NCBI RefSeq assembly: GCF_032477075.1 | Contig: NZ_JAWDXO010000010.1 | Coordinates: forward strand, 1-64,000 | Length of the DNA: 64,000 nucleotides | Direction: 5' to 3' | DNA from: Fusobacterium sp. | GTDB lineage: Bacteria; Fusobacteriota; Fusobacteriia; Fusobacteriales; Fusobacteriaceae | Shown: positions 19,231 to 26,875 of the stretch, in pieces | Position numbering within the stretch: position 1 is the stretch's first letter | Layout: every line of letters begins with the position of its first letter | The notes under the pieces: generated by a model | Database searches by the model: none | What the model was told of the DNA's origin: nothing | What the model saw: the letters and a program-made list of their open reading frames with translations, nothing else | Made by a program: the position numbers and the translations under genes

Positions 19231-20478
19231 TTATTTTTCATTTCTTTTATGTCTGTCAAGTTCCTTTGGTTCTATTGCCATAGCTCCACCACTAAGAAGT
19301 TTTGATACTCCAGTATTTGTTTTATCAGCTTTACAATCTTCACATTGACATTCATCATGATATTCCACTGGCTCAGTATAAGTAGTAATAACTCCTTCAA
19401 AATTTCTTAATACAACTTTATGTGGAGCTTGAGAAATTACATATTGAGGCATTACTGGAGTTTTTCCTCCACCACCAGGTGCATCAACTACAAATGTAGG
19501 TACAGCATATCCTGATGTATGTCCTCTTAATCCTTCAATAATTTCAATTCCTTTAGAAACTGGAGTTCTGAAATGCTCTAACCCCATTGAAAGGTCACAT
19601 TGATAAATGTAATAAGGTCTTACTCTCATTTTTACTAGATCATGAACTAATCTCTTCATTACATGCACACAATCATTTATTCCTCTTAAAAGAACTGATT
19701 GATTCCCTAATGGAATTCCAGCATTAGCTAATAATTCACAAGCTTTTTTAGATTCTGGTGTTACTTCTTTTGGATGATTGAAATGTGTATTTAACCAAAT
19801 TGGATGATACTTTTTCAACATTTCAACTAATTCAGGAGTTATTCTTTGAGGAAGAACAACTGGAGTTCTTGATCCAATTCTTACTATTTCAACATGAGGG
19901 ATAGCTCTCAATTTGCTGATAATATATTCTAAAGTTTCGTCAGAAACTAGTAAAGCATCTCCTCCTGATAGTAAGACATCCCTTACTTGTGGAGTCTTAG
20001 CTATATATTCAATAGCTTTATCTATTCTATCCATAGGCATTGCATCATCACTTGCCCCAGCGAATCTTCTACGAGTGCAGTGTCTGCAATACATTGAACA
20101 CATATCAGTTATTAATAAAAGTACTCTGTCTGGATATCTGTGAGTTAATCCAGGAACTGGAGAATCTTCATCTTCATGTAATGGATCTAAAAGATCAGCT
20201 TCAGCTTGATGAATCTCTTTTATTGAAGGAATAGCCTGTTTTCTAACTGGACAGTTAGGATCATTATTATCTATCAATGAAAAATAATATGGAGTAACAG
20301 CCATTCTTAAAGTTTCAAGAGTTTTCTTAACTCCTTCTTCTTCCTCTGCACTTAAAGTTATATATTTTTTAAGGTCTTCTAAACTCTCTATTCTATTTTT
20401 TACTTGCCAATGCCAGTCATTCCATTGCTCATCTGTTACATTTGGAAAAAATTTGGCTCTAGTGTTAACTGTGTTCAT
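19231..20478 (-). CDS. kamA: Lysine 2,3-aminomutase (radical SAM)
   Basis: 415 residues from the ATG at 20478, chosen because GAGGAG precedes it; the open frame runs 10 codons further. Radical-SAM cluster cysteines are C127, C131 and C134 (CSMYCRHC). The PLP-lysine motif PGGGGKTPV lies near residue 335, and the C-terminal CQCEDC cluster is the zinc site seen in this family. It converts L-lysine to L-beta-lysine using SAM, PLP and a [4Fe-4S] cluster; first step of lysine fermentation. Length equals that of the clostridial enzyme. Confidence 0.97.
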   Translation of the reverse strand: MNTVNTRAKFFPNVTDEQWNDWHWQVKNRIESLEDLKKYITLSAEEEEGVKKTLETLRMAVTPYYFSLIDNNDPNCPVRKQAIPSIKEIHQAEADLLDPLHEDEDSPVPGLTHRYPDRVLLLITDMCSMYCRHCTRRRFAGASDDAMPMDRIDKAIEYIAKTPQVRDVLLSGGDALLVSDETLEYIISKLRAIPHVEIVRIGSRTPVVLPQRITPELVEMLKKYHPIWLNTHFNHPKEVTPESKKACELLANAGIPLGNQSVLLRGINDCVHVMKRLVHDLVKMRVRPYYIYQCDLSMGLEHFRTPVSKGIEIIEGLRGHTSGYAVPTFVVDAPGGGGKTPVMPQYVISQAPHKVVLRNFEGVITTYTEPVEYHDECQCEDCKADKTNTGVSKLLSGGAMAIEPKELDRHKRNEK

Positions 20479-20543
20479 TTTATCATCTCCTCTAAATTTT
20501 AATTTCATGTCTTAGTTTTAAATTATTTTTTAAGGCAAAAAGA

Positions 20544-21581
20544 TTAAACATATAATTCGTTAAATATTTCTCTCAATACAGCGCTTTCTCTCAATTCTTC
20601 TAAAGTAATTGCAGCGTGGTCTTTAGTATATCCATTTCCTACTATCATAGTAACATCTTTTCCTACACCTTCAGCTCCTAGAGCAGCTTTAGTGAATGAA
20701 GTTGCCATAGAGAAGAAATAAGCTATTCCTAAATCTTTAACTGGTAAAATTGTTGACATTTCTGTATTTTGTACATTTACACAGTTAATAGCAATATCTA
20801 CTTCCTTACCATCATTAGCAGCTAACACAGCATTTAATACTTCAATTGGTTTTGTTGCATCAGCAATAACTATTTTTATTTTATCACTTACTCTAGCTAA
20901 TAGAGCAGCTTCTTTTTCATTTCTTACTAATCCAATTACTGTTCCAGTAGGTCCCACTCTTTTTACTGCTTCATATGCACAAAGCATTCCTGATTTTCCA
21001 GCTGATCCAAGAATAACAACTGATTGACAAGGTCTAGCTAATTTAGCTACTTGTGCTGGTGCTCCAGCTACATCTAGAGCAGCAAGTGCTAAAGTTTCAG
21101 GCATATCATCAGGTAATACTGCATAGATTCCACTTTCAAAAAGTATTGCTTTACCTTTAATTTCTACTCTATCAATGTCTGGTTTTACATCGACAATTTC
21201 ATCTATCCTTAATGGAGTAAGAGACAAAGAAACTAAAGTAGCTATTTTATCTCCAACCTTAAGATCAGTTTTCCCAATCAGATCATCTCCAATTTTTTCA
21301 ATTGTTCCAATAAGCATTCCTCCTGATCCAGTTACAGGATTTTGCATTTTTCCTCTTTCACCAACAATTTCTTTTATTTTAGCTTTAATTTTTTCTACAT
21401 CATGTCCAGCTTCTTCTTCAATTTGAGTGAATGAAGCTGAATCAACATTTAGTGCTATTACATCTATTAATATTTCATTTGAATATATATTCATATCATT
21501 ATTTATTTTTAAAGCTGGTTGTGGTAAAACTCCTTGTGGTTCAATAACTCTATGTGTTCCATATTTGCATCCTTTTTTCAT
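20544..21581 (-). CDS. kdd: L-erythro-3,5-diaminohexanoate dehydrogenase
   Basis: 345 residues. An N-terminal catalytic part (GTHRVIEPQGVLPQPA) precedes a Rossmann domain with VVILGSAGKSGMLCAYEAVKRVG at about 168-190, the NAD(P) site. It oxidatively deaminates 3,5-diaminohexanoate to 5-amino-3-oxohexanoate. The identification rests on the highly specific operon neighbours (kce upstream, kamA downstream) together with the length and fold. AGGAGG stands before the ATG. Confidence 0.93.
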   Translation of the reverse strand: MKKGCKYGTHRVIEPQGVLPQPALKINNDMNIYSNEILIDVIALNVDSASFTQIEEEAGHDVEKIKAKIKEIVGERGKMQNPVTGSGGMLIGTIEKIGDDLIGKTDLKVGDKIATLVSLSLTPLRIDEIVDVKPDIDRVEIKGKAILFESGIYAVLPDDMPETLALAALDVAGAPAQVAKLARPCQSVVILGSAGKSGMLCAYEAVKRVGPTGTVIGLVRNEKEAALLARVSDKIKIVIADATKPIEVLNAVLAANDGKEVDIAINCVNVQNTEMSTILPVKDLGIAYFFSMATSFTKAALGAEGVGKDVTMIVGNGYTKDHAAITLEELRESAVLREIFNELYV

Positions 21582-21631
21582 TTAAAATCTCCTCCTTAAA
21601 TTATATTTTAGCTCCTAATATTCAAGTTAAA

Positions 21632-22447
21632 TTATTTTTTTAATCCTAAAATTTTTCTAGCCTCATCAGGAGTAGCAACTTCTCTTCCTAATTCTTTAGC
21701 CAATCTTACAACTTTTTCTACAAGTTCTCCATTTGATTTAGCAAGTACACCTTTCTCAATGTATACATTATCTTCAAATCCAACTCTCACATGTCCTCCC
21801 ATAGCAATTGCCATTGCTGCCATTGGAAATTCATGTCTTCCTATTCCAGCTACTGTCCATGTAGAGCCTTCTGGAATACTTTCACTGATAAATACAAGAT
21901 CTCTTGCACTTGCTGCCATTTGAACTCCTAAAACAAAGTCAAAATGCATAGGTTTTTTGATAAATCCTTGTTTTGCATATTTTATAGCATAATCTACCAT
22001 TCCTTTGTCAAAAACTTCAATTTCAGGTTTCACTCCTCTTTCAATCATTATTTTTCCAAAGTTTTTAATAGTATTTTCAGTATTAGTGAAAACTTCATCT
22101 CCACCAAAATTACAAGTTCCGCAATCTAAAGTTGCCATTTCAGGTTTTAATTCAGTAGGTTGTAATCTTTCAAGATCTGTCATTCCAACTGCTCCACCAG
22201 TAGATGGTTGGATTATTGCATCTGGACATTTTTCTCTTATTGCATCCATACATTCTCTGAATCTTTCTTTAGACTGAGTAGGAGTCCCATCATCTTCTCT
22301 TACATGCAGGTGAATTATTGAAGCCCCTGCTTTATATGCTCCATATGCTTCTCTCACTATCTCTTCTACAGTATAAGGAACCGCTGGATTTTGTTCTTTA
22401 GTTACTTCAGCTCCGCATATAGCCGCTGTAATTATTAATTTTTCCAT
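21632..22447 (-). CDS. kce: 3-keto-5-aminohexanoate cleavage enzyme (BKACE family)
   Basis: 271 residues from the ATG at 22447, with AAAGGAG six bases upstream; with this start the metal ligands fall at H46 and H48 (HLHVREDDG), matching family numbering. PSTGGAVGMT and HVRVGFEDN carry further substrate/Zn contacts, with the catalytic Glu probably E225. The enzyme uses acetyl-CoA to cleave 3-keto-5-aminohexanoate into acetoacetate and 3-aminobutyryl-CoA. It lies 32 bases after kal. DUF849/BKACE proteins act on several beta-keto acids, but the operon fixes the assignment here. Confidence 0.95.
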   Translation of the reverse strand: MEKLIITAAICGAEVTKEQNPAVPYTVEEIVREAYGAYKAGASIIHLHVREDDGTPTQSKERFRECMDAIREKCPDAIIQPSTGGAVGMTDLERLQPTELKPEMATLDCGTCNFGGDEVFTNTENTIKNFGKIMIERGVKPEIEVFDKGMVDYAIKYAKQGFIKKPMHFDFVLGVQMAASARDLVFISESIPEGSTWTVAGIGRHEFPMAAMAIAMGGHVRVGFEDNVYIEKGVLAKSNGELVEKVVRLAKELGREVATPDEARKILGLKK

Positions 22448-22479
22448 TTTCATCTCCTTTACAATTCAGTAATTTATTT

Positions 22480-22863
22480 CTATTTTTTTCTTTGTTTGTC
22501 TTTAGGAGTTACACAAGTTCCACTAGCTCTGCATACAATGATTGGTTCCTCTAAAACATCTGCAGCTGAATCATTGATATCTGGTCTAGGAACTATAACT
22601 TTTCTAGCTTCAAAAACCATTTTTCTTGAACTGTTTCCAGAATTTACTATTTCACCAACAGCTTCTATAAAATCTCCAGCAAACACAGGAGCCATAAACT
22701 CTACACTATCATATGCTTTAAATAACCCTTCATCTCCATCCATTTGAATTAAAAGTTCAGTAGCAACATCTCCAAATAACTGCAACATTCTAGCACCATC
22801 AACTAAATTTCCTCCATAATGTGCATCATGAGAACTCATTCTTAGTCTGATCATTGATTTCAT
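22480..22863 (-). CDS. kal: 3-aminobutyryl-CoA ammonia-lyase
   Basis: 127 residues, hotdog-fold (thioesterase-like) protein with [28 protein letters not shown] near the N-terminus, where the hotdog active-site helix lies, and [23 protein letters not shown] as the central sheet. It removes ammonia from 3-aminobutyryl-CoA to give crotonyl-CoA, the last lysine-specific step before butyrate formation. The genes for crotonyl-CoA reduction are not in the window. First large gene of the lysine operon, with AGGAGG 8 bases before the ATG. Confidence 0.93.
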   Translation of the reverse strand: MKSMIRLRMSSHDAHYGGNLVDGARMLQLFGDVATELLIQMDGDEGLFKAYDSVEFMAPVFAGDFIEAVGEIVNSGNSSRKMVFEARKVIVPRPDINDSAADVLEEPIIVCRASGTCVTPKDKQRKK

Positions 22864-22975
22864 AATTTTTCCTCCTAAATTTCTTCAATTTAAATTTTCA
22901 AAAAATTAAAAAAGATGCATGTGGTAATAGACATAGTTAAACTGTAAGCATGATTTGATCTTGATTTTACTAAAA

Positions 22976-23119
22976 TCAAAATAGCTCTCCACAATAAATG
23001 TGACAGTTGTTGCATATTCCTGCAACCCCCAAGAAAAAAGACCATAAGCAATCTTTTCCCTTTCGGCAACTATGTCCTTTGTATGAAGCATTGAGAGCTT
23101 TTTCTCTTAGCATCTCCAT
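22976..23119 (-). CDS. 47-residue Cys-rich mini-protein in the lysine-operon leader (candidate)
   Basis: ATG at 23119 has GGAGG four bases upstream. The 47-codon frame ends at TGA 22976. It contains five cysteines: C18, C24, then C36, C39 and C43 in GICNNCHIYC, a CxxCxxxC pattern. It lies between the predicted operon promoter (23263-23291) and kal, so it would be the first ORF on the transcript. No family is recognised. It may be a real small metal-binding protein, a regulatory leader peptide, or chance; the good ribosome site and clustered Cys favour a gene. Confidence 0.5.
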   Translation of the reverse strand: MEMLREKALNASYKGHSCRKGKDCLWSFFLGVAGICNNCHIYCGELF

Positions 23120-23262
23120 ACTACCTCCATAAATGCACCTCTATTTTATATAAATATTCAATTGTCTTATACGCTTGCTATGTCATATTACTCCTAGATA
23201 AACTATATTCATGATATATATATAAGCTTTTTCTAAAAATATAACACACTTCTTTCAATATA

Positions 23263-23291
23263 AGTATACTTTGACTTTTTTTAAAAGTCAA
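23263..23291 (-). promoter_or_regulatory. Promoter of the lysine operon with overlapping palindromic operator
   Basis: Minus strand TTGACT (23291-23286), 17-base spacer, TATACT (23268-23263). The 21-base sequence 23271-23291 is a perfect palindrome, TTGACTTTT-N3-AAAAGTCAA, covering the -35 box and most of the spacer, where a repressor would block RNA polymerase. Confidence 0.65.
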
Positions 23292-23402
23292 TAGAAATTC
23301 TAAAATTTTTTTTAAACTTAAAACAATCCCTTTAATTTTCAGCAAAATAACTATATCTACTAAACTGCTTTTCTTTTTTAAAGGATTTTTAAACTCTATT
23401 TG

Positions 23403-23421
23403 GTATATTATAATAATATAC
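23403..23421. promoter_or_regulatory. Palindrome upstream of the cNMP-binding gene
   Basis: GTATATT-N5-AATATAC, a perfect 7-bp inverted repeat about 50 bases before the start at 23473. It contains TATAAT and may be both -10 region and operator, but such AT-only repeats also occur by chance here. Confidence 0.35.
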
Positions 23422-23472
23422 ATAATTATTTTTGCTTAAAATTAAATAATTTTATAAAGGAGGGAAATTTTT

Positions 23473-23976
23473 ATGAAAGATCAGTTTATGGATGAATACT
23501 CTACTATATTTAAAGTTATTGAAAAAACCCCTCTATTCAGTGCTCTTAGTAAAGAAGAAATAAAAGAAATGCTTTCATTGATGACTCTAAAAAACTATAA
23601 GAAAGGAGAAGTTATCTTTAAGCAAGATAGTTCTCCTAATAATATTTATATAATTGAAAATGGTATTGTTAAGCTTTTTCATCGAAAAGATGAAATTGAT
23701 TTTGATATCGGAACTTTTACTACTGGAAATTGTTTTGGAGAAGTTGCACTTATTGGTATACTTCCATACATTGGAACTGCTGTTGCTATAAGTGAATTAT
23801 CAGTGTTACAATTCTCTAAAATATCACTGCATAAACTATCTAAAACTAATATAATGTTATTTAATAAATTTCTTTTAAACATATCAAGAGAAGTATGCAG
23901 AAGACTTTATCTCATTGATAAACATCTCATTAAAGCACTAGAAGAAAATTCAAAATTTCATAATTCAATTTCATAA
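23473..23976 (+). CDS. Cyclic-nucleotide-binding domain protein (Crp/Fnr-like, no DNA-binding domain)
   Basis: 167 residues. The cNMP-binding beta-roll covers about residues 15-125: PLFSALSKEEI, KGEVIFKQD, IYIIENGIVKLF, and the phosphate-cassette-like TGNCFGEVALIG. The long dimerisation helix (FNKFLLNISREVCRRLYLIDKHLIKAL) follows, and the protein then stops. The ~60-residue helix-turn-helix domain of Crp/Fnr regulators is missing. AAAGGAGGG precedes the ATG. It is divergent from the lysine operon. It could sense a ligand and act through protein contact, or be a truncated regulator. Function unknown. Confidence 0.8.
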   Translation: MKDQFMDEYSTIFKVIEKTPLFSALSKEEIKEMLSLMTLKNYKKGEVIFKQDSSPNNIYIIENGIVKLFHRKDEIDFDIGTFTTGNCFGEVALIGILPYIGTAVAISELSVLQFSKISLHKLSKTNIMLFNKFLLNISREVCRRLYLIDKHLIKALEENSKFHNSIS

Positions 23977-23981
23977 TTCAA
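23956..23981. repeat. Perfect 13-bp tandem duplication at the 3' end of the cNMP gene
   Basis: TTTCATAATTCAA occurs twice without a gap (23956-23968 and 23969-23981). It spans the stop codon and decides the last residues of the protein. Confidence 0.8.
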
Positions 23982-23983
23982 TA

Positions 23984-24012
23984 TTTACCCTTTATAAAAA
24001 TCATGATATAAT
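23984..24012 (+). promoter_or_regulatory. Promoter of the tandem rubredoxin gene
   Basis: TTTACC, 17-base spacer ending in TGA, TATAAT at 24007-24012 (extended -10), 40 bases before the ATG. Confidence 0.65.
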
Positions 24013-24052
24013 CCTTATAGGTTGTTGAGAAAAATTTATTGGAGGTTTACCT

Positions 24053-24394
24053 ATGAAAAAATATATATGTGAAGTTTGTGGATATGTTTATGATCCTGCT
24101 GTTGGTGATGCAGATCACGGTATCAAAGCTGGAACTTCTTTTAATGATCTTCCAGAAGATTGGACCTGTCCTCCTTGTGGTGCTGACAAACATGCATTTT
24201 CTGAACTTAAAGAACATGATACTAATGAAATTGAGAAATTTATGTGTGAAGTTTGTGGATATGTTTATGATCCTGCTGTTGGTGATGCAGATCATGGTAT
24301 CAAAGCTGGAACTCCTTTTAATAGTCTTCCAGAAGATTGGACTTGCCCTCCTTGTGGTGCTGACAAACATGCATTCAGAAAATTTAAATATTAA
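24053..24394 (+). CDS. Tandem (two-domain) rubredoxin
   Basis: 113 residues made of two nearly identical rubredoxin domains joined by a short acidic linker. The Cys4 iron sites are C6/C9/C39/C42 and C65/C68/C98/C101; each C-terminal knuckle reads CPPCG, where most rubredoxins have CPxCG. It should carry two Fe(SCys)4 centres and act as a cytoplasmic one-electron carrier, for example to NO- or oxygen-detoxifying flavoproteins or rubrerythrin. GGAGG is 9 bases upstream, it has its own promoter and its own terminator. The near identity of the copies even in DNA implies a recent internal duplication. Confidence 0.95.
   Translation: MKKYICEVCGYVYDPAVGDADHGIKAGTSFNDLPEDWTCPPCGADKHAFSELKEHDTNEIEKFMCEVCGYVYDPAVGDADHGIKAGTPFNSLPEDWTCPPCGADKHAFRKFKY
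24068..24376. repeat. Direct repeat encoding the duplicated rubredoxin domains
   Basis: Bases about 24068-24199 recur at 24245-24376 (offset 177 bases) with only a few differences, several of them at third codon positions (CAC/CAT, ACC/ACT). Confidence 0.85.
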
Positions 24395-24407
24395 TTCTAA
24401 ATTTCTA

Positions 24408-24437
24408 TGGCATAGAGTATTTCTATGCCATTTTTTA
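24408..24437 (+). terminator. Terminator after the rubredoxin gene
   Basis: TGGCATAG (24408-24415) pairs with CTATGCCA (24423-24430), then TTTTTTATTTTA. Confidence 0.9.
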
Positions 24438-24514
24438 TTTTACTTTGTAATTTGAAAAAAATGCTATATAATAGCATAATAAATAATTATTATTGGAGAT
24501 TTTGGAGGATTTTT

Positions 24515-25894
24515 ATGTTGTTAGATTTTATAAATAATCTCAAAAAAAAATACCCTAGTTCTTTTTGGCTTATGTGTTTTACTATTACTTGGGAAAGATT
24601 TTCATATCATGGAATCTCAACAATACTTGTTCTTTATTTTACTGCTTCTGTAACTAAAGGGGGAATTGGTCTTTCTCCCAAAGAAGCTACTTCTCTTTAT
24701 GGATTTTATGTAGGAATATTACATCTTACCCCACTTGCTGGAGGATGGCTATCTGATAGATATTTAGGACAACAAAAATCTATTATTTTAGGAGGATTTT
24801 TTATCTCTTTCGGAAATTTTCTTTTATTTACAAGCTCAGATATTTATCAATTATATTTCAGCCTTCTTTCAATTATCATAGGAAATGGATTTTTTAAAGC
24901 AAACGGTACTAATCTTGTAGGTAATATTTATTCAGATAAAAGCACTCTTGAAAAAGAAGTTGCTTATAGTCTTTTTTATATGTTTATAAATTTAGGTTCT
25001 TTTCTTGCACCTTTTACAGCTGGATTGATAGCTGACAAATTCTTTGCTGTAAGGAATGCCACTGGAGAAATTATTCATTATGGTTATAAACCTATGTTTC
25101 TTATTTGCAGTGTTATAGGTATTACTTGGACTATTTCCTTTTTTTATCTTGCTCCTAAATATTTAAAAAATACTGGAAAATTACCATGCTATACACATAA
25201 GACTGAAAAAAAATCAATTTTTTCTTTCACTTTTAGTGAAAAAGAAAAGAAAAGAATAAAGGCTATGGGAATAATCTCAATATTTGTTATTCTATTTTGG
25301 ACATCTTTTTATCAATCTTTTAGTTCTATTACTTTATATGCAAGAGATTATGTTAACAGAAGCCTTTTTGGATTCATAGTTCCCGTTCCTTGGTTCGCTG
25401 CATTAAATGCTATATTTGGAATCATTTTTTCTCCAATATTGGCATTATTATGGAGTCAGCTTCGCAAAAAAAACATAACTATACCTGTAAAAATTTCCTT
25501 TGGTATATTCTCTATGGGTATAGCTTTTGCTTTTATGACTGTTTCTGTTCTAATATCTGGTGATATAAAAGCTAATATGATTTTTATTATTTTAGCTTAT
25601 ATATTTAATACTTTATCTGAACTATGTATAGCTCCTATTGGTATTGCTATGTTCAACTGTCTTTCTCCCAAAAGATACTCTACATTTTTTATGGGATTGT
25701 GGTACATGACTATGTTTTTTGCAAGTATTATTTCTGGTAAAGTTGCTGGTTTTACCCAAGATACGGGATTTCTTACTATTTTCTTTTCTCTTTCTGTGAT
25801 ACTCTTTGTAATGGGAAGTATTTTATATCTATCTAGAAAAAATCTTGATAATCTTATGGTTGTAGAAGATGATTGTGATTGCAGAATAATATAA
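24515..25894 (+). CDS. POT/PTR2-family proton-coupled peptide transporter
   Basis: 459 residues from the ATG at 24515, chosen because GGAGG stands just upstream; the frame is open for 30 more codons that overlap the preceding terminator. It begins with the POT signature ITWERFSYHG (ExxERFxYxG), followed by LSPKEATSLYGFYVGILHLTPLAGG and GFFKANG, and about 12 hydrophobic segments. It imports di- and tripeptides with protons. This suits an organism that ferments amino acids, and the neighbouring dipeptidase could act on imported peptides. Monocistronic with a downstream hairpin. Confidence 0.9.
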   Translation: MLLDFINNLKKKYPSSFWLMCFTITWERFSYHGISTILVLYFTASVTKGGIGLSPKEATSLYGFYVGILHLTPLAGGWLSDRYLGQQKSIILGGFFISFGNFLLFTSSDIYQLYFSLLSIIIGNGFFKANGTNLVGNIYSDKSTLEKEVAYSLFYMFINLGSFLAPFTAGLIADKFFAVRNATGEIIHYGYKPMFLICSVIGITWTISFFYLAPKYLKNTGKLPCYTHKTEKKSIFSFTFSEKEKKRIKAMGIISIFVILFWTSFYQSFSSITLYARDYVNRSLFGFIVPVPWFAALNAIFGIIFSPILALLWSQLRKKNITIPVKISFGIFSMGIAFAFMTVSVLISGDIKANMIFIILAYIFNTLSELCIAPIGIAMFNCLSPKRYSTFFMGLWYMTMFFASIISGKVAGFTQDTGFLTIFFSLSVILFVMGSILYLSRKNLDNLMVVEDDCDCRII

Positions 25895-25908
25895 ACTTTA
25901 ACAAAAAT

Positions 25909-25955
25909 AAAGATGACAATAGAATATATAAATTTTCTTTGTCATCTTTTTTAAT
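25909..25955. terminator. Bidirectional terminator between the peptide transporter and PhzF-like genes
   Basis: AAAGATGACAA (25909-25919) pairs with TTGTCATCTTT (25939-25949) followed by TTTTA; A-rich flank on the other side serves the minus strand. Confidence 0.85.
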
Positions 25956-25959
25956 AATA

Positions 25960-26853
25960 TTATATTTCTATTTTCCCCTCTACAAATTTTATTGCTGTTC
26001 CACCAATGAGCACATCTATTTTTTCTTCTTTAATTTGAATTTTTCCCATTATTTCGCTCTTTCTACCTAATTTTTCTCCTTGTGTAACAGTAACAATTTC
26101 ATCAGCCTTTATTTTTCCTATTGTATACAAATAATAAATTAATGCTCCATTTGATGTTCCTGTTGCAGCTTCTTCATCTATATCAACTATTGGAGCAAAA
26201 TTTCTGGCATAGAGGTTTATTTTATCCTCTATTTTTTCTATATAAAATGGATGAAGAGATATTATATTTAATTCCTTGCTTATCTTTTTTATTTTTTCCA
26301 TATTTCCAACTATTTCATTTAATATTTCCTTTCTTTTTAATGGTATCATTAAATCCCAAACACCTGTATATGCTTTTACTATTTCTATATCATCTGCAAA
26401 ACTATCAGAAGACATGTTCAGTGCTTCTGCCAATTCGATTTTATTTACAGTGAAATTTCTATCTATTTTAGGAGAAGCTTGATACATCATTATGTTTTCT
26501 ATTTTTGTATTTTTTATTTTTATAACAATAGGGAGAATTCCTAAATTAGTTTCTATATTTATTTGATTTTCCCCTTCTTCAGCTTTTATTATTCCGCACT
26601 CTACAAGCGCTGTTCCATAAGCTATAGTTGCATGACCACATAAATCTATCTCTTCTTTTGGAGTAAAAAATTTTACTTTTATTTTTCCATATTCATTTAA
26701 AAATAAAAATACAGTTTCAGGATAACCAAGTTCTTTGGCTATACTCTGCATTTCTTTGTTTCCTAATCCTTCTGCTCCCAATAAAACTCCAGCTGGATTT
26801 CCTTTAAAAAGTTCCGTTGTAAATGAATCGTATATCAATAATTTCCTTTCCAT
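25960..26853 (-). CDS. PhzF-family isomerase/epimerase-like protein
   Basis: 297 residues. It opens with the PhzF pattern YDSFTTELFKGNPAGVLL and has PETVFLF, FTPKEEIDLCGHATIAYG (about residues 65-80) and the second-half DIDEEAATGTSNGALIYYL. These two related halves form the diaminopimelate-epimerase-like fold. The family includes PhzF of phenazine synthesis, but no phenazine genes are here, so the physiological substrate is unknown. Ends next to the bidirectional terminator. The M19 dipeptidase gene ends 22 bases upstream, so they are cotranscribed. Confidence 0.88.
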   Translation of the reverse strand: MERKLLIYDSFTTELFKGNPAGVLLGAEGLGNKEMQSIAKELGYPETVFLFLNEYGKIKVKFFTPKEEIDLCGHATIAYGTALVECGIIKAEEGENQINIETNLGILPIVIKIKNTKIENIMMYQASPKIDRNFTVNKIELAEALNMSSDSFADDIEIVKAYTGVWDLMIPLKRKEILNEIVGNMEKIKKISKELNIISLHPFYIEKIEDKINLYARNFAPIVDIDEEAATGTSNGALIYYLYTIGKIKADEIVTVTQGEKLGRKSEIMGKIQIKEEKIDVLIGGTAIKFVEGKIEI

Positions 26854-26875
26854 ATTCCATCCTTTCAGTTTAAGA

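Noticed and set aside
22906..23091. 61-codon minus-strand ORF beginning MLHTKDIVAE in the lysine-operon leader
   Set aside because: No ribosome site before its ATG, and it overlaps in another frame the mini-ORF 22976-23119, which has a GGAGG site.
23178..23423. 81-codon minus-strand ORF across the lysine-operon promoter
   Set aside because: It covers the predicted promoter and palindrome, lacks a ribosome site and has the low-complexity composition of chance AT-rich frames.
24047..24455. Long ORFs in other frames over the rubredoxin gene (both strands)
   Set aside because: They are shadows of the duplicated rubredoxin sequence; their repeats only mirror the repeated DNA.
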